From Prevotellaceae bacterium UBA2448 (GTDB lineage Bacteria; Bacteroidota; Bacteroidia; Bacteroidales; Bacteroidaceae), in assembly GCA_002342585.1 (NCBI GenBank), contig DDQG01000005.1:1-59559 (forward strand): DNA of 59,559 bases, given 5' to 3'. This document shows, piece by piece, positions 15,228-25,777 of the stretch (position 1 is its first letter; every line of letters starts with the position of its first letter). The notes below the pieces were generated by a model. It saw only the letters and a program-made list of their open reading frames with translations. It was not told the origin of the DNA and ran no database searches. The position numbers were made by a program, and so were the translations under genes.

Positions 15228-17402
15228 ATGGCAAAAAAGAACTCTCTTTATGAATCCTTGAAGTACTATTTTGGCTTTGATACATTCAAGGGAGACCAAG
15301 AGAAAATCATACGTACATTGATGGAGGGCAAAAATACTTTTGTCCTTATGCCAACGGGTGGTGGAAAGTCGTTGTGCTATCAGTTGCCTGCTTTCCTGAT
15401 GGACGGAACGGCAATTGTAATTTCTCCGCTGATAGCTCTTATGAAGAATCAGGTGGATGCCATCAAATACATCAGCGAAGAAGACAATATAGCACATTTT
15501 ATAAACTCTTCCTTGAGCAGAGCCAACATTGAACAGGTGAAAACAGATATTCTTGCAGGAAAGACAAAACTGCTATATGTGGCTCCCGAATCACTTACAA
15601 AGGAAGATAATGTGGAATTCCTGAAATCCATAAAGATTTCTTTCTATGCTGTCGATGAAGCCCACTGTATCTCAGAATGGGGACATGACTTCCGACCAGA
15701 ATACCGTCGCATTCGTCCTATTATTAACGATATAGGCCAGGCTCCGGTAATTGCACTTACTGCTACCGCTACCGATAAGGTACGTACAGATATAAAGAAA
15801 AACCTTGGCATACTTGATGCTGTTGAATTCAAATCCTCGTTCAATCGTCCTAACCTTTATTACGAGGTGCGTTCAAAAACGAAGGATATAAACAAAGACA
15901 TTATTAAATATATAAAGCAGCATCCTGGCAAGAGCGGTATCATCTACTGTATGAGCCGTAAGAAAGTAGAGGAACTGGCAGACATACTGAAAGCAAACGA
16001 TATTAAAGCCGCTGCCTATCATGCAGGCATGGATAATAGCGTAAGAAATGCCACTCAGGATGCGTTTATCAATGAGGATATCGATGTTATCGTAGCAACA
16101 ATCGCATTCGGTATGGGTATTGATAAACCCGACGTGCGATACGTCATCCATTATGATATTCCAAAGAGCCTTGAAGGCTACTACCAGGAAACTGGTCGTG
16201 CAGGACGCGATGGCGGAGAGGGTAGGTGTATAGCTTTCTATACACATAAAGACTTGTACCGACTCGAGAAATTCCTTGAGGGAAAACCTGTTGCAGAACA
16301 AGATATAGGCAGACAGCTTATACGTGAAACAGCGGCATATTGCGAGACCTCTGTTTGCCGTCGTAAGATACTCCTCCACTATTTTGGTGAGACCTACGAC
16401 AAAGATAATTGTGGACAGTGCGATAATTGTCTGAATCCGAAGAACCGTGTTGAGGCTAAGGATTTACTTATTCTTGCTTTGCAAGCAATTCATGCTGTAA
16501 AAGAGAACTTCAAGATAGACTATGTAGTTGACTTCCTCAGAGGTAAAGAATCTGAAACCCTGTTGGCTCATAAACACGATCAACTGAAAGAATTCGGTTC
16601 TGGTGCTGATGTGGAAACCAGCATGTGGAACGCAGTATTTGCTCAGGCACAGTTGAATGGCTATATCGAGAAAGAAGTGGAGAATTATGGTATTCTGAAG
16701 ATAACCAAAGAAGGAAAGAAATATCTGAAGAATCCTACATCGTTTATGGTTGCTGAGGACAGCGATTATAATGGTGACTACGAGGATAATGAAGAAGGTG
16801 GCCAGTCGGTTGCAGATGAGACACTCTATGCAATGTTACTGGCATTAAGAAAGAAAATTGCAAAGAAATACGAAGTTCCTCCATATGTCGTATTTCAGGA
16901 AGCATCGCTAGAGGCTATGACAACCCTTTATCCTATCACACTGGAAGAGTTACAGAACATACCAGGTGTGGGAGCAGGAAAGGCAAAACGATATGGACAG
17001 GAATTTTGTGACCTTATAAAGCAGTATTGCGAGGAAAACGAAATAGACCGTCCTACAGACATGCGTGTCCGTACCGTTGCTAATAAATCGAAAGTTAAAG
17101 TTAATATTATTCATGGTATCGACCATCAGATAGATCTTGAGGAGATTGCAAAGTCTAATGGTATTGGATTCGACGAACTGCTTGACGAACTGGAAGCTAT
17201 TGTATATAGCGGAACGAAAATCAATATTGATTATTTCCTTGATGAGGAATTGGATGAAGATTGTATTGACGAAATTTACGATTATTTCCGCAACAGTGAA
17301 ACTGACGATCTTGATACGGCAGTCCAGAATATAGATGGTGACTATGATGATGAAGTGATTCGTCTCGTGCGTATCAAATTTATTTCTGAATTGGCAAACT
17401 AA
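15228..17402 (+). CDS. recQ: ATP-dependent DNA helicase RecQ
   Basis: A 724-residue superfamily-2 3'-5' DNA helicase acting in recombination and fork repair. Seen in order: Walker A MPTGGGKSLCYQLP, DEAH box (VDEAHCISEWGHDFRPEYR), TATATDKV, the second RecA lobe with GIIYCMSRKKVE and YYQETGRAGRDG, a four-Cys RQC zinc site (CRRKILLHYFGE ... CGQCDNC), and an HRDC domain at about residues 530-600 (IPGVGAGKAKRYG). A further C-terminal extension of about 100 acidic residues (LDEELDEDCIDEIYDYF) is longer than in E. coli RecQ. It stands alone between two promoters. Confidence 0.95.
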   Translation: MAKKNSLYESLKYYFGFDTFKGDQEKIIRTLMEGKNTFVLMPTGGGKSLCYQLPAFLMDGTAIVISPLIALMKNQVDAIKYISEEDNIAHFINSSLSRANIEQVKTDILAGKTKLLYVAPESLTKEDNVEFLKSIKISFYAVDEAHCISEWGHDFRPEYRRIRPIINDIGQAPVIALTATATDKVRTDIKKNLGILDAVEFKSSFNRPNLYYEVRSKTKDINKDIIKYIKQHPGKSGIIYCMSRKKVEELADILKANDIKAAAYHAGMDNSVRNATQDAFINEDIDVIVATIAFGMGIDKPDVRYVIHYDIPKSLEGYYQETGRAGRDGGEGRCIAFYTHKDLYRLEKFLEGKPVAEQDIGRQLIRETAAYCETSVCRRKILLHYFGETYDKDNCGQCDNCLNPKNRVEAKDLLILALQAIHAVKENFKIDYVVDFLRGKESETLLAHKHDQLKEFGSGADVETSMWNAVFAQAQLNGYIEKEVENYGILKITKEGKKYLKNPTSFMVAEDSDYNGDYEDNEEGGQSVADETLYAMLLALRKKIAKKYEVPPYVVFQEASLEAMTTLYPITLEELQNIPGVGAGKAKRYGQEFCDLIKQYCEENEIDRPTDMRVRTVANKSKVKVNIIHGIDHQIDLEEIAKSNGIGFDELLDELEAIVYSGTKINIDYFLDEELDEDCIDEIYDYFRNSETDDLDTAVQNIDGDYDDEVIRLVRIKFISELAN

Positions 17403-17563
17403 TTCAGTAGGGTGTCATGTGCTGAGATACGGTGCTATTCCCATGTGTTAAATTGTATAGATTTATACGCTGTATTTCCCCTGGTAAAAACTAAAAAATA
17501 TTATTACTGAAAAAGAACTGCAGTTTTTTTTCTTTTCACTTTTTTCTTTTCACTTTTAATTCA

Positions 17564-17572
17564 TATCTTTGC
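17564..17572 (+). promoter_or_regulatory. Promoter -7 box for the guaB-mutL operon
   Basis: TATCTTTGC precedes the guaB ATG (17603) by 30 nt. Upstream lies a pyrimidine-rich double repeat (TTCTTTTCACTTTT, about 17530-17557) instead of a clear TTTG. Confidence 0.6.
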
Positions 17573-17602
17573 ACGCAATTAAATTATAACATACAATACT
17601 CT

Positions 17603-19081
17603 ATGTCATCATTTATTGCAGATAAAGTTGTAATGGAAGGCTTAACGTACGATGACGTACTCCTCGTACCAGCATATTCAGAAGTTCTTCCACGTGAAGT
17701 TTCTCTTACCACAAAGTTTTCTCGTAATATTGAATTGCGCATTCCTTTCGTGACAGCCGCTATGGATACTGTTACAGAGGCTCCTATGGCAATTGCTATT
17801 GCTCGTGAGGGTGGTATAGGTGTAATTCATAAAAACATGTCAATCGAAGAGCAGGCTCGTCAAGTTGCAATTGTGAAACGTGCAGAAAACGGTATGATTT
17901 ACGATCCTGTAACTATCATGCGTGGTAAGACAGTAGAGGATGCCCTTTCTATGATGTCTGAATATCATATTGGAGGTATTCCTGTAGTTGACAAGGACAA
18001 TAAACTTGTCGGTATTGTTACAAACCGAGACCTGCGTTTCCAAACAGACATGAAACGTAAGATTGATGATGTGATGACAAAGGATAACCTTGTCGTAACG
18101 CATCAGCAGGCAGACCTAGCCAGTGCATCTAAGATTCTGCTTGAACATAAGATTGAAAAACTTCCAGTGGTTGACGATGATAACCATCTTATCGGTCTTA
18201 TCACATATAAAGACATCACTAAGGCTGCAGACAAGCCAATGGCATGTAAGGATGCAAAAGGGCGTCTGCGTGTAGCTGCAGGTGTCGGAGTTACTGCTGA
18301 CACATTCCAGCGCATGGAAGCACTGGTGAAGGCAGGAGTTGATGCTATCGTTATCGATACTGCTCATGGTCACTCTAAGGGAGTAATCGAAAAGGTTCGC
18401 GAGGCTAAGCAAAACTTCCCTGAAGTAGATATCGTGGTAGGTAATATTGCAACAGGCGAAGCAGCTAAAGCACTTGTAGAAGCTGGAGCTGATGCAGTAA
18501 AGGTTGGTATCGGTCCGGGTTCTATCTGTACTACTCGTGTAGTTGCAGGCGTCGGAGTTCCTCAACTTAGTGCCGTTTACGACGTTGCACAAGCTCTTGC
18601 TGGAACTGGAGTACCTCTTATCGCAGACGGTGGCTTACGTTATTCAGGTGACGTAGTTAAGGCACTTGCTGCTGGTGGATATAGCGTAATGATTGGTTCT
18701 CTGGTAGCTGGTACAGACGAGGCTCCAGGTGAAACAATTCTATATAACGGACGTAAATTTAAGAGCTATCGTGGAATGGGTTCTCTCGAAGCTATGGAGA
18801 ACGGCTCAAAGGATCGTTACTTCCAAGGTGGAGTAGAGGAGACAAAGAAACTTGTTCCGGAAGGTATCGCAGGACGTGTTCCTTACAAAGGCACAGTTCA
18901 GGAAGTAATTTATCAGCTTATGGGTGGACTTCGTGCAGGTATGGGTTATTGTGGTGCAAAGGACATTATGGCACTCCACAATGCTAAGTTTACTCGTATT
19001 ACAAACGCTGGTGTACTTGAAAGTCATCCACACGAAGTAATTATTACAAGTGAGGCCCCAAACTATAGTCGTCCACAGTAA
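17603..19081 (+). CDS. guaB: IMP dehydrogenase
   Basis: Converts IMP to XMP with NAD+, the committed step of GMP synthesis. The 492-residue protein is a TIM barrel interrupted by two CBS domains (about residues 95-210). The catalytic-cysteine loop is GPGSICTTRVVAGVGVPQ, and the flap arginine segment and the RGMGSLEAM motif are present. It is the first gene of a six-gene operon with 1-21 bp gaps that leads into envelope-biogenesis genes and mutL. Confidence 0.97.
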   Translation: MSSFIADKVVMEGLTYDDVLLVPAYSEVLPREVSLTTKFSRNIELRIPFVTAAMDTVTEAPMAIAIAREGGIGVIHKNMSIEEQARQVAIVKRAENGMIYDPVTIMRGKTVEDALSMMSEYHIGGIPVVDKDNKLVGIVTNRDLRFQTDMKRKIDDVMTKDNLVVTHQQADLASASKILLEHKIEKLPVVDDDNHLIGLITYKDITKAADKPMACKDAKGRLRVAAGVGVTADTFQRMEALVKAGVDAIVIDTAHGHSKGVIEKVREAKQNFPEVDIVVGNIATGEAAKALVEAGADAVKVGIGPGSICTTRVVAGVGVPQLSAVYDVAQALAGTGVPLIADGGLRYSGDVVKALAAGGYSVMIGSLVAGTDEAPGETILYNGRKFKSYRGMGSLEAMENGSKDRYFQGGVEETKKLVPEGIAGRVPYKGTVQEVIYQLMGGLRAGMGYCGAKDIMALHNAKFTRITNAGVLESHPHEVIITSEAPNYSRPQ

Positions 19082-19102
19082 TATACATGCGATTCTATTA
19101 AT

Positions 19103-20545
19103 ATGAAAAAGATACTTTTTGCTGCATTGGCACTTATGTCATGCAGCACAATGATAGGACAGGGTACTAGTGACCCTGTCATTATGAGAATAAACGGCAA
19201 GAACATACTTCGTTCCGAATTCGAATATTCTTATAACAAGAACAACAGCGATGGAGTACTGGAGAAGAAAACTGTCGAAGAGTACGTTCCGTTATATGTG
19301 GACTTTAAACTGAAAGTCGCAGAAGCTGAAAGAAACGGTATTGATACTCTTTCCAGCATACGTGCAGAACTTAATGGTTACAAAGAACAAATGGTAAAAC
19401 CTACCATTGTGGATTCTGCATATATTGAACGTGAGGCTAAGCATACTTACGACATGACTGCTGCTCGTTTTGGTACAGATGATGTCCTTACTGCTTCTCA
19501 CATTCTGATTCTCTTGCGTCAGGATGCAACTCCAGACGATGAAGTGAAAGCAAAGGCTCGCATCGATTCGATTTACGATGTTCTTCGTTCTGTTCCTGTA
19601 TCTCAGTTGGAAAACCGCTTTGCAGATGTCGCTAAGGAGTGTTCTGACGATAAAGGAAGTGCAATGCGTGGCGGTGCTCTTGGACAATTTGGTAAGGGTA
19701 TGATGATTCCTGATTTTGAAACAGCAGCATATGCGTTGAAGGCTGGTGAGATGTCAGTTCCAATCAAGTCAACAGTGGGTTATCATATTATTTATATGAA
19801 AGACCGTCATCCGTTTGAACCATATGAATATCATCATGCAGCTATCTTGCAGTTCCTTGACCAACGTGGAATCAAACAGATGTCTGCAAATGCGTATCTT
19901 GATTCTATTGCAAAGATACGTGGCGTAGAACGTTCTGTGGTAGTAGATAGCGTATATAATGTGTTAGCTGCTAACGATGCAGATATGCGCAACCTGTCAC
20001 AGGAATACTATGATGGTACTTTGATGTACGAAATCAGTAAGTCGCAAGTATGGGATAAGGCTCAGAATGATCAGTTTGGCTTGGAACAATACTTCAAACA
20101 GAATGAGAAAAACTACAAATGGGATAAACCTAGATATAGTGGAATCATCATTCGTGGAAAAGATGAGTCTGTTATTGCAAAGGCAAAGAAACTGGTGAAG
20201 AAAGTTGATGAACCAGATTGGGCACAGACTATCGTTAATGCCTTGAATACTGATTCGGTGAAGGTAGTTCGTATTGAACGCGGCTTATTCAAACAGGGCG
20301 ATAATTCAACAATAGACCGACTTGTATTTGGTGATAAATCTAAGAATGTTAAGCCTGCTAAAGATTATCCTGTTACGGGTGTATATGGAAAGAAAATAAA
20401 AAAACCTCGTACATACAAGGATGTCAAGGGTGCTGTAACTACAGACTATCAGAATGAGAAAGAACGCGAGTGGGTTAAAGGACTGCGTGGAAAGTATGAG
20501 GTTGTGGTTTATGATGATGTTGTGAAGACCGTCAACAAACACTAA
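19103..20545 (+). CDS. Periplasmic parvulin-type peptidyl-prolyl isomerase (SurA/PpiD-like)
   Basis: A 480-residue exported protein: signal peptide MKKILFAALALMSCSTMIGQ, a SurA-like N-terminal region, and a parvulin domain at about residues 130-235 (ASHILI, FADVAKECSDDKGSAMRGG, LGQFGKGMMIPDFETAAYAL, GYHIIYM). A second, degenerate isomerase-like region follows. Probable chaperone of outer-membrane proteins. It forms a pair with the next gene, 16 bp away, and lies just before the OstA-like gene, which supports a role in outer-membrane assembly. Confidence 0.88.
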   Translation: MKKILFAALALMSCSTMIGQGTSDPVIMRINGKNILRSEFEYSYNKNNSDGVLEKKTVEEYVPLYVDFKLKVAEAERNGIDTLSSIRAELNGYKEQMVKPTIVDSAYIEREAKHTYDMTAARFGTDDVLTASHILILLRQDATPDDEVKAKARIDSIYDVLRSVPVSQLENRFADVAKECSDDKGSAMRGGALGQFGKGMMIPDFETAAYALKAGEMSVPIKSTVGYHIIYMKDRHPFEPYEYHHAAILQFLDQRGIKQMSANAYLDSIAKIRGVERSVVVDSVYNVLAANDADMRNLSQEYYDGTLMYEISKSQVWDKAQNDQFGLEQYFKQNEKNYKWDKPRYSGIIIRGKDESVIAKAKKLVKKVDEPDWAQTIVNALNTDSVKVVRIERGLFKQGDNSTIDRLVFGDKSKNVKPAKDYPVTGVYGKKIKKPRTYKDVKGAVTTDYQNEKEREWVKGLRGKYEVVVYDDVVKTVNKH

Positions 20546-20561
20546 TTAAACTAGTATAAAT

Positions 20562-21914
20562 ATGTCATTAAGATATTTTCTTGCTGTCTGCTTGTCTTTG
20601 TGCATTTCTTTTGCTCATGCTCAGAGTGCATCGAATGTAGTAGATGAAGTAGTTTGGATTGTTGGTGATGAGGCTATCCTTAAATCAGATGTAGAAAACG
20701 CGCGTCTTGAAGCATTGTCTCAGGGACAGCGTTTGGAGGGAGATCCATATTGTGTCATCCCGGAAAATCTTGCAATTCAGAAACTTTTCCTTCATCAGGC
20801 TGCCATCGACTCTGTAAAAGTATCTGACAGTGAGGTATTCCAACGTGTAGATCAACGCGTAAACTATTACATTCAGCAGTTGAACGGAAAGGAAAAGATG
20901 GAGGAATACTTTGGAAAGACAACCTCACAGATTCGCGAAAAACTCTACGATATAGTGCGCGACGAAATGATGACTAGTGAGGTACGTAGTTCTTTGGTCA
21001 AGGACGTAAAGGTAACTCCTGCTCAAGTGCGTCGTTACTTCAAAGATCTTCCGGAAGACAGTCTGCCATTCATTCCTACAAAGGTGGAATGCCAGATTAT
21101 CGTGCGCAATCCTGTAATAGAACAAGCAGAGATAGAACGTATTAAAGCAGAACTTCGTGACTATACGGAACGTGTCAATTCAGGTAGAGCACAATTTTCC
21201 ACTTTGGCGGTAATGTATTCTGAAGATACTGGTACAGCACGACAGGGTGGTGAGTGCGGATTTGCCGGTAGAGGTAGTTTCGTGCCTGAATTTTCAAATG
21301 TAGCATTTAGTCTAAATGACCCTAAGGCTGTTTCTAAAATCGTGGAGACTGAATATGGATTCCATATTATTCAGCTTATTGAAAAGCGTGGTGATCAGAT
21401 AAATGTACGTCATATTCTGCGTAAGCCACGTGTTTCTGATGCTGCTTTCACTCAGGCTATCAATGACCTTGATTCCATAGCGGATGAGATACGTCGCGGA
21501 CTCTATACTTTCGATGAATGTACGCAGTTCGTTTCTCATGATAAGGATACCCGTAACAATTACGGTAATATGTTCAACGCAGAAGATAATTCTGCTAAGT
21601 TTGAAATTAAAGATTTGCCAGTTGAAGTTGCAAAAGTTGTTAGCACCATGAACATTGGAGAAATCTCCAAACCGTTCATTATGGTAAACAACAAGGGCAA
21701 AGAAGTTGTTGCAATCGTTAAGTTGAAAAATAAGATAAATGGTCATCGTGCAGATATGGCTGATGATTATCAGGCTATGCAGGATGTTGTTGTAGCTAAG
21801 CAAAGCGTTGAGAAGATACAGAAATGGATACGTGAAAAACAGCAGACTACATATATCCATATCAATGATGAGTGGCGCAATTGTGAATTCCAATATCCAG
21901 GTTGGATAAAGTAA
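20562..21914 (+). CDS. Periplasmic chaperone, SurA-like parvulin isomerase
   Basis: A 450-residue exported protein with signal peptide ending AHAQS. The N-terminal chaperone core is followed by one well-formed parvulin domain (about residues 170-275: FSTLAVMYSEDTGTARQGG, GFAGRGSFVPEFSNVAF, YGFHIIQL) and a second weaker one beginning at VRHILRKP. This is the SurA layout. Its stop codon nearly touches the start of the OstA-like gene. With its upstream neighbour it probably escorts beta-barrel proteins through the periplasm. Confidence 0.88.
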   Translation: MSLRYFLAVCLSLCISFAHAQSASNVVDEVVWIVGDEAILKSDVENARLEALSQGQRLEGDPYCVIPENLAIQKLFLHQAAIDSVKVSDSEVFQRVDQRVNYYIQQLNGKEKMEEYFGKTTSQIREKLYDIVRDEMMTSEVRSSLVKDVKVTPAQVRRYFKDLPEDSLPFIPTKVECQIIVRNPVIEQAEIERIKAELRDYTERVNSGRAQFSTLAVMYSEDTGTARQGGECGFAGRGSFVPEFSNVAFSLNDPKAVSKIVETEYGFHIIQLIEKRGDQINVRHILRKPRVSDAAFTQAINDLDSIADEIRRGLYTFDECTQFVSHDKDTRNNYGNMFNAEDNSAKFEIKDLPVEVAKVVSTMNIGEISKPFIMVNNKGKEVVAIVKLKNKINGHRADMADDYQAMQDVVVAKQSVEKIQKWIREKQQTTYIHINDEWRNCEFQYPGWIK

Positions 21915-21915
21915 T

Positions 21916-23565
21916 TTGAAAAAAAACGGTTCCAACATATCATCTCGTTTGTTAATAGGCATTCTGTGCCTATTTGCTTTTGGTGTGCTTTTTGCTTCTA
22001 TTGCTCCAGCTGATAATAACAAGAAAAAATCAGACGAACAAATTCATCTTATTCATACAGATATACTCTACAAAAACTGGCAAGATCCTCGTGCAGATAT
22101 TCTTGTAGGACATGTACGACTATATCACGATGGAGTATATCTGGATTGTGATAGTGCACGTTTTTACAAGGAGGAGAATTCCTTTGATGCATACGGACAT
22201 GTAAAAATGGTTCAAGGTGATACTGTAACTCTTACGGGTGATACTCTTATGTACGACGGATTTGAGATGAAAGCTCGCGCACGTGGAAATTGTGTTCTTA
22301 TTGATAAAAACACACGTTTGGAAAGTGACAACCTCGACTACGACCGTGTGTATAGTGTAGGCATGTATTTGTATGGAGGAACACTCTATGATGGTGATAA
22401 TGTGCTTGTTAGTGACTGGGGACAATTAACTACAACTACACATGAAGCATTCTTTACTGATAATGTAGTGCTGACAAATCCGCAATTCAAACTCGTCACG
22501 GATACTTTGTATTATTATACGGATACAAAGATTGCCCGTATCGTTACCCCATCCAACATAACAACTGATGACGGTACGTTTATTTATGGAATTAAGGGTG
22601 ACTACGCTACGAATACAGGTGAAGCATATCTTCTCAATCGATCATACATCATAAAAGACATGCGTCGTGTAGAGGGGGATAGTCTTCATACAGACAAGGA
22701 TACTGGATTTAGCGAAGTATTTGGTAATGCAATAATTACGGATGAGGAGAATTACTGCATGATTACAGGCAATTATTGTAGCTATGATGATAATACAGGT
22801 ACTGCCGTGGCAACAGATAGTGCTGTAGCATACGAATATTCCCAACCGCCAGACACTTTGTTTCTTCATGCAGATACATTGAAGATGTTCACATATAACA
22901 TCAATACCGACTCAGTATATCGTGATATGCATGCCTACCATCATGTACGTTTCTTTCGTAACGATGTTCAGGGTGTTTGCGACTCAATGGTCACTCATGA
23001 ATTGGATTCGTGTACCTATATGTACGGACAACCGATACTGTGGAATGAGGAACAACAGCTTTTTGGTGAGGAAATCCGCATATACAACAATGATAGCACC
23101 ATTGATTGGATACATGTTATAGACCAAGCCACTACAATCGAGCAAATCGATTCGATTTCCTATAATCAGGTAGAATCGCGAGAGATGTTCTGCTATTTTG
23201 TTGACGGACAGATAGACCATAATGTAGCAAAGGGTAATGTGTTTGTGGATTATTTTATGAACGAAGACGATGGTAATCGTATCGGTATGAACTATTCGGA
23301 GAGCACAGAACTCATTATCTACATGAAAGATAAGAAAGTTCAGAAGATATGGATGCCTGCTGCTACTGGTACAGTATATCCGGAACTTATGATTCCTGCA
23401 GAAAAACGCTATCTGAGTCGTTTCGCGTGGTTCGATTATATTCGTCCTACGGATCGTTACGACATATTTCAGTGGCGTTCTAAGAGTGATAAGAATGTGC
23501 TGAAGAAGACAGAACGTAGGGAAGTGCCGTTGCAGAAACTCAATAAATTAAAGAAAAAGAATTAA
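21916..23565 (+). CDS. OstA-like protein (LptA/OstA family, LPS transport)
   Basis: A 549-residue exported protein resembling Bacteroidetes OstA-like proteins: repeated beta-jellyroll strands with motifs such as GHVRLYHDGVYLDCDSARFY and a later GDSLHTDKDTGFSEVFGNA. The N-terminal segment of about 30 residues is a signal sequence. The start is TTG at 21916, one base after the surA-like stop; no ATG gives a complete signal peptide. It likely belongs to the LPS bridge across the periplasm. The surrounding chaperones fit that role. The OstA relation is fairly clear; the exact step is inference. Confidence 0.8.
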   Translation: MKKNGSNISSRLLIGILCLFAFGVLFASIAPADNNKKKSDEQIHLIHTDILYKNWQDPRADILVGHVRLYHDGVYLDCDSARFYKEENSFDAYGHVKMVQGDTVTLTGDTLMYDGFEMKARARGNCVLIDKNTRLESDNLDYDRVYSVGMYLYGGTLYDGDNVLVSDWGQLTTTTHEAFFTDNVVLTNPQFKLVTDTLYYYTDTKIARIVTPSNITTDDGTFIYGIKGDYATNTGEAYLLNRSYIIKDMRRVEGDSLHTDKDTGFSEVFGNAIITDEENYCMITGNYCSYDDNTGTAVATDSAVAYEYSQPPDTLFLHADTLKMFTYNINTDSVYRDMHAYHHVRFFRNDVQGVCDSMVTHELDSCTYMYGQPILWNEEQQLFGEEIRIYNNDSTIDWIHVIDQATTIEQIDSISYNQVESREMFCYFVDGQIDHNVAKGNVFVDYFMNEDDGNRIGMNYSESTELIIYMKDKKVQKIWMPAATGTVYPELMIPAEKRYLSRFAWFDYIRPTDRYDIFQWRSKSDKNVLKKTERREVPLQKLNKLKKKN

Positions 23566-23581
23566 TTAAAACCAGTACGAT

Positions 23582-23878
23582 ATGGGAATGTTTTCAGTGC
23601 ATAAACCTCGCGGGTTCCAGCATAACTACATATATTATGATCCGCGTAAGGAAAAGCTTAAGAATATAGAGGAGAATGCCAAGCGAGAACTAGGGTTGTT
23701 GCCTGAGAAGGAATTCTCTCCTGAAGACATACGTGGACGTTTTATAAATGCCACTACTCATGTGCGTCGTCGTAAGGAAAGTGGTAGGAAACCTGTTCCA
23801 TATGGCATATTGATATTTGCCATTATTGTTTTAGTGCTCATTATGCGCTATATCATAACAGGTAGAATGATGTTGTAA
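23582..23878 (+). CDS. Small conserved membrane protein of unknown function
   Basis: A 98-residue protein with a charged, Tyr-rich N-terminal half (YIYYDPRKEKLKNIEENAKR) and one C-terminal membrane segment (ILIFAIIVLVLIMRYII). The positive-inside pattern suggests the N-terminus is cytoplasmic. It sits between the OstA-like gene and mutL with 16 and 14 bp gaps, so it is in the operon. I do not recognise the family. Confidence 0.75.
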   Translation: MGMFSVHKPRGFQHNYIYYDPRKEKLKNIEENAKRELGLLPEKEFSPEDIRGRFINATTHVRRRKESGRKPVPYGILIFAIIVLVLIMRYIITGRMML

Positions 23879-23892
23879 GAGATTGTTCGAGC

Positions 23893-25749
23893 ATGGAAGA
23901 CATTATACATTTATTACCCGATTCCGTAGCCAATCAGATTGCTGCTGGCGAAGTAGTGCAGCGACCATCATCCATTGTCAAAGAGATGGTCGAGAACTCT
24001 ATTGATGCTGGTGCAAAAAATATACAGGTGCTTGTTGTAGATGGTGGAAAAACCAGTGTGCAGGTAATAGATGATGGAAAGGGAATGTCGGAAACCGATG
24101 CACGACTTGCTTTTGAACGTCATGCCACTTCAAAGATAAATCAGGCAAGTGATCTCTTTTCCCTTTCTACTATGGGATTCCGAGGCGAAGCCCTTGCTTC
24201 AATAGCAGCGGTAGCACAGGTGGAACTGAAAACTCGTCGTGCAGAAGACGAACTGGGTACATATATTCAGATTTCCGGTTCTCATGTCGATAATCAGGAA
24301 CCCACAGCATGTCCAGTAGGAAGTAACTTTTCTGTTAAGAATCTGTTCTTTAATGTTCCTGCAAGACGTAAATTCCTGAAGGCTAATCAAACAGAACTGA
24401 ATAATGTAATTGCTGACTTTGAAAGAGTTGTGCTTGTTCATCCACAAGTGTCCTTTACTCTCTATAGTAATGGTTTAGAGGTGTATAATCTTCCTGAAAC
24501 TAACCTTCGTCAGCGAATTATGAATGTGTTCGGAAAGAAACTGAATTCCGATTTACTTCCTATAGAGGTCGAAACTTCGTTAGCTAACATTACTGGTTAT
24601 GTGGCTAAACCGGAAACAGCTAAAAAGAAGGGAAATCATCAGTATTTCTTTGTAAATGGACGTTACATGCGTCATCCATATTTTCATAGTGCAGTAATGC
24701 GTGCTTATGAGGGTATGATTCCTGCAGGCGAACATATTTCATATTTTATTTACTTCGATGTGTCGCCATCAGATATAGATGTAAATGTGCATCCTACAAA
24801 AACAGAGATAAAATTCGATAACGAACAAGCCATTTGGCAGGTTCTCTCTGCGTCTGTACGTGAGGCTCTAGGAAAATTCTGTAGCGCTCCTCTTATCGAT
24901 TTCGATGTGGAGGGCCGTCCTGATATTCCTGCGATGGGAGTCTCAAAGAATATTCCTCAACAACCCAAGCCGGTTCATACATCATACAATCCATTTGCTT
25001 CGACTACACCAAAACCAGTTTCCGGATTGGAAAATCTATATAAGCCAGAGGGTGGGGTAGATGAAGTCTCTTTTGACAATCTTATCCCCAGCGAGATAAC
25101 AACTGCTTCTAATACAGATACAAACCAGTCAACCCTTGATATATGGAAAGATGACGATTTGGATGCGGTATCTAAATCAGATGCAGATTCTATTCCAAAA
25201 TTCCAATACAAAGGACGATATATTATATATCCAGATGCTAATGGTCTGATAGCTGTGGATCAGCATCGTGCTCATGTTCGTGTGCTTTATGAACAGAATA
25301 TGCAGTGCCTCACAGACCATTCACGTCCAAGCCAGAAACAACTCTTCCCTGAAATTATTCAGTTCAGCAAGGCTGAGTCATTGACACTTGACGGTTTTAT
25401 TGACGACTTACATTCTTTGGGATTCGAACTGAATAACCTGGGTGGTGGTTCCTATTCTGTTGAAGGTGTGCCAATTGAGCTCCAGGGTTTAAACATAGAC
25501 CGCCTGTTGCATGAAATAGTCGGTTCTCTTATGGCTCACTCAAATATGTCGGAGGCTCGAGAGGCATGGGAGACGATATCGCTCATTATGGCACGAGAAG
25601 CAGCAGTTGTATATGGACAAGTTTTGTCGGAAGTAGAGATGGATCAGTTGCTTACAGATCTCTTTGCTACTTCCTCTCCAGCTCGCACACCTGATGGGAA
25701 AGTGATTTATGCCACAATAGATTATCGTCAAATTGACAAGCTGTTCTAA
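23893..25749 (+). CDS. mutL: DNA mismatch repair protein MutL
   Basis: MutL links MutS mismatch recognition to downstream repair. The 618-residue protein has the N-terminal GHKL ATPase domain with conserved NSIDAGA, DDGKGM, and GFRGEAL motifs, the transducer domain, a Pro/Ser/Thr-rich linker (about residues 350-430), and a C-terminal dimerisation domain. No clear DQHAxxERxxYE endonuclease motif is seen; the corresponding stretch reads DQHRAHVRVLYE, so the nuclease site looks altered. Last gene of the guaB operon. Confidence 0.95.
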   Translation: MEDIIHLLPDSVANQIAAGEVVQRPSSIVKEMVENSIDAGAKNIQVLVVDGGKTSVQVIDDGKGMSETDARLAFERHATSKINQASDLFSLSTMGFRGEALASIAAVAQVELKTRRAEDELGTYIQISGSHVDNQEPTACPVGSNFSVKNLFFNVPARRKFLKANQTELNNVIADFERVVLVHPQVSFTLYSNGLEVYNLPETNLRQRIMNVFGKKLNSDLLPIEVETSLANITGYVAKPETAKKKGNHQYFFVNGRYMRHPYFHSAVMRAYEGMIPAGEHISYFIYFDVSPSDIDVNVHPTKTEIKFDNEQAIWQVLSASVREALGKFCSAPLIDFDVEGRPDIPAMGVSKNIPQQPKPVHTSYNPFASTTPKPVSGLENLYKPEGGVDEVSFDNLIPSEITTASNTDTNQSTLDIWKDDDLDAVSKSDADSIPKFQYKGRYIIYPDANGLIAVDQHRAHVRVLYEQNMQCLTDHSRPSQKQLFPEIIQFSKAESLTLDGFIDDLHSLGFELNNLGGGSYSVEGVPIELQGLNIDRLLHEIVGSLMAHSNMSEAREAWETISLIMAREAAVVYGQVLSEVEMDQLLTDLFATSSPARTPDGKVIYATIDYRQIDKLF

Positions 25750-25777
25750 AATAAAAGAAAAATTTCTTCTGTTTTAT

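Noticed and set aside
17691..21432. CACGTG cores at 17691-17696 and 21427-21432 (and 43280-43285) as parS sites
   Set aside because: The flanks match the 16-bp parS consensus poorly and all lie in coding sequence.
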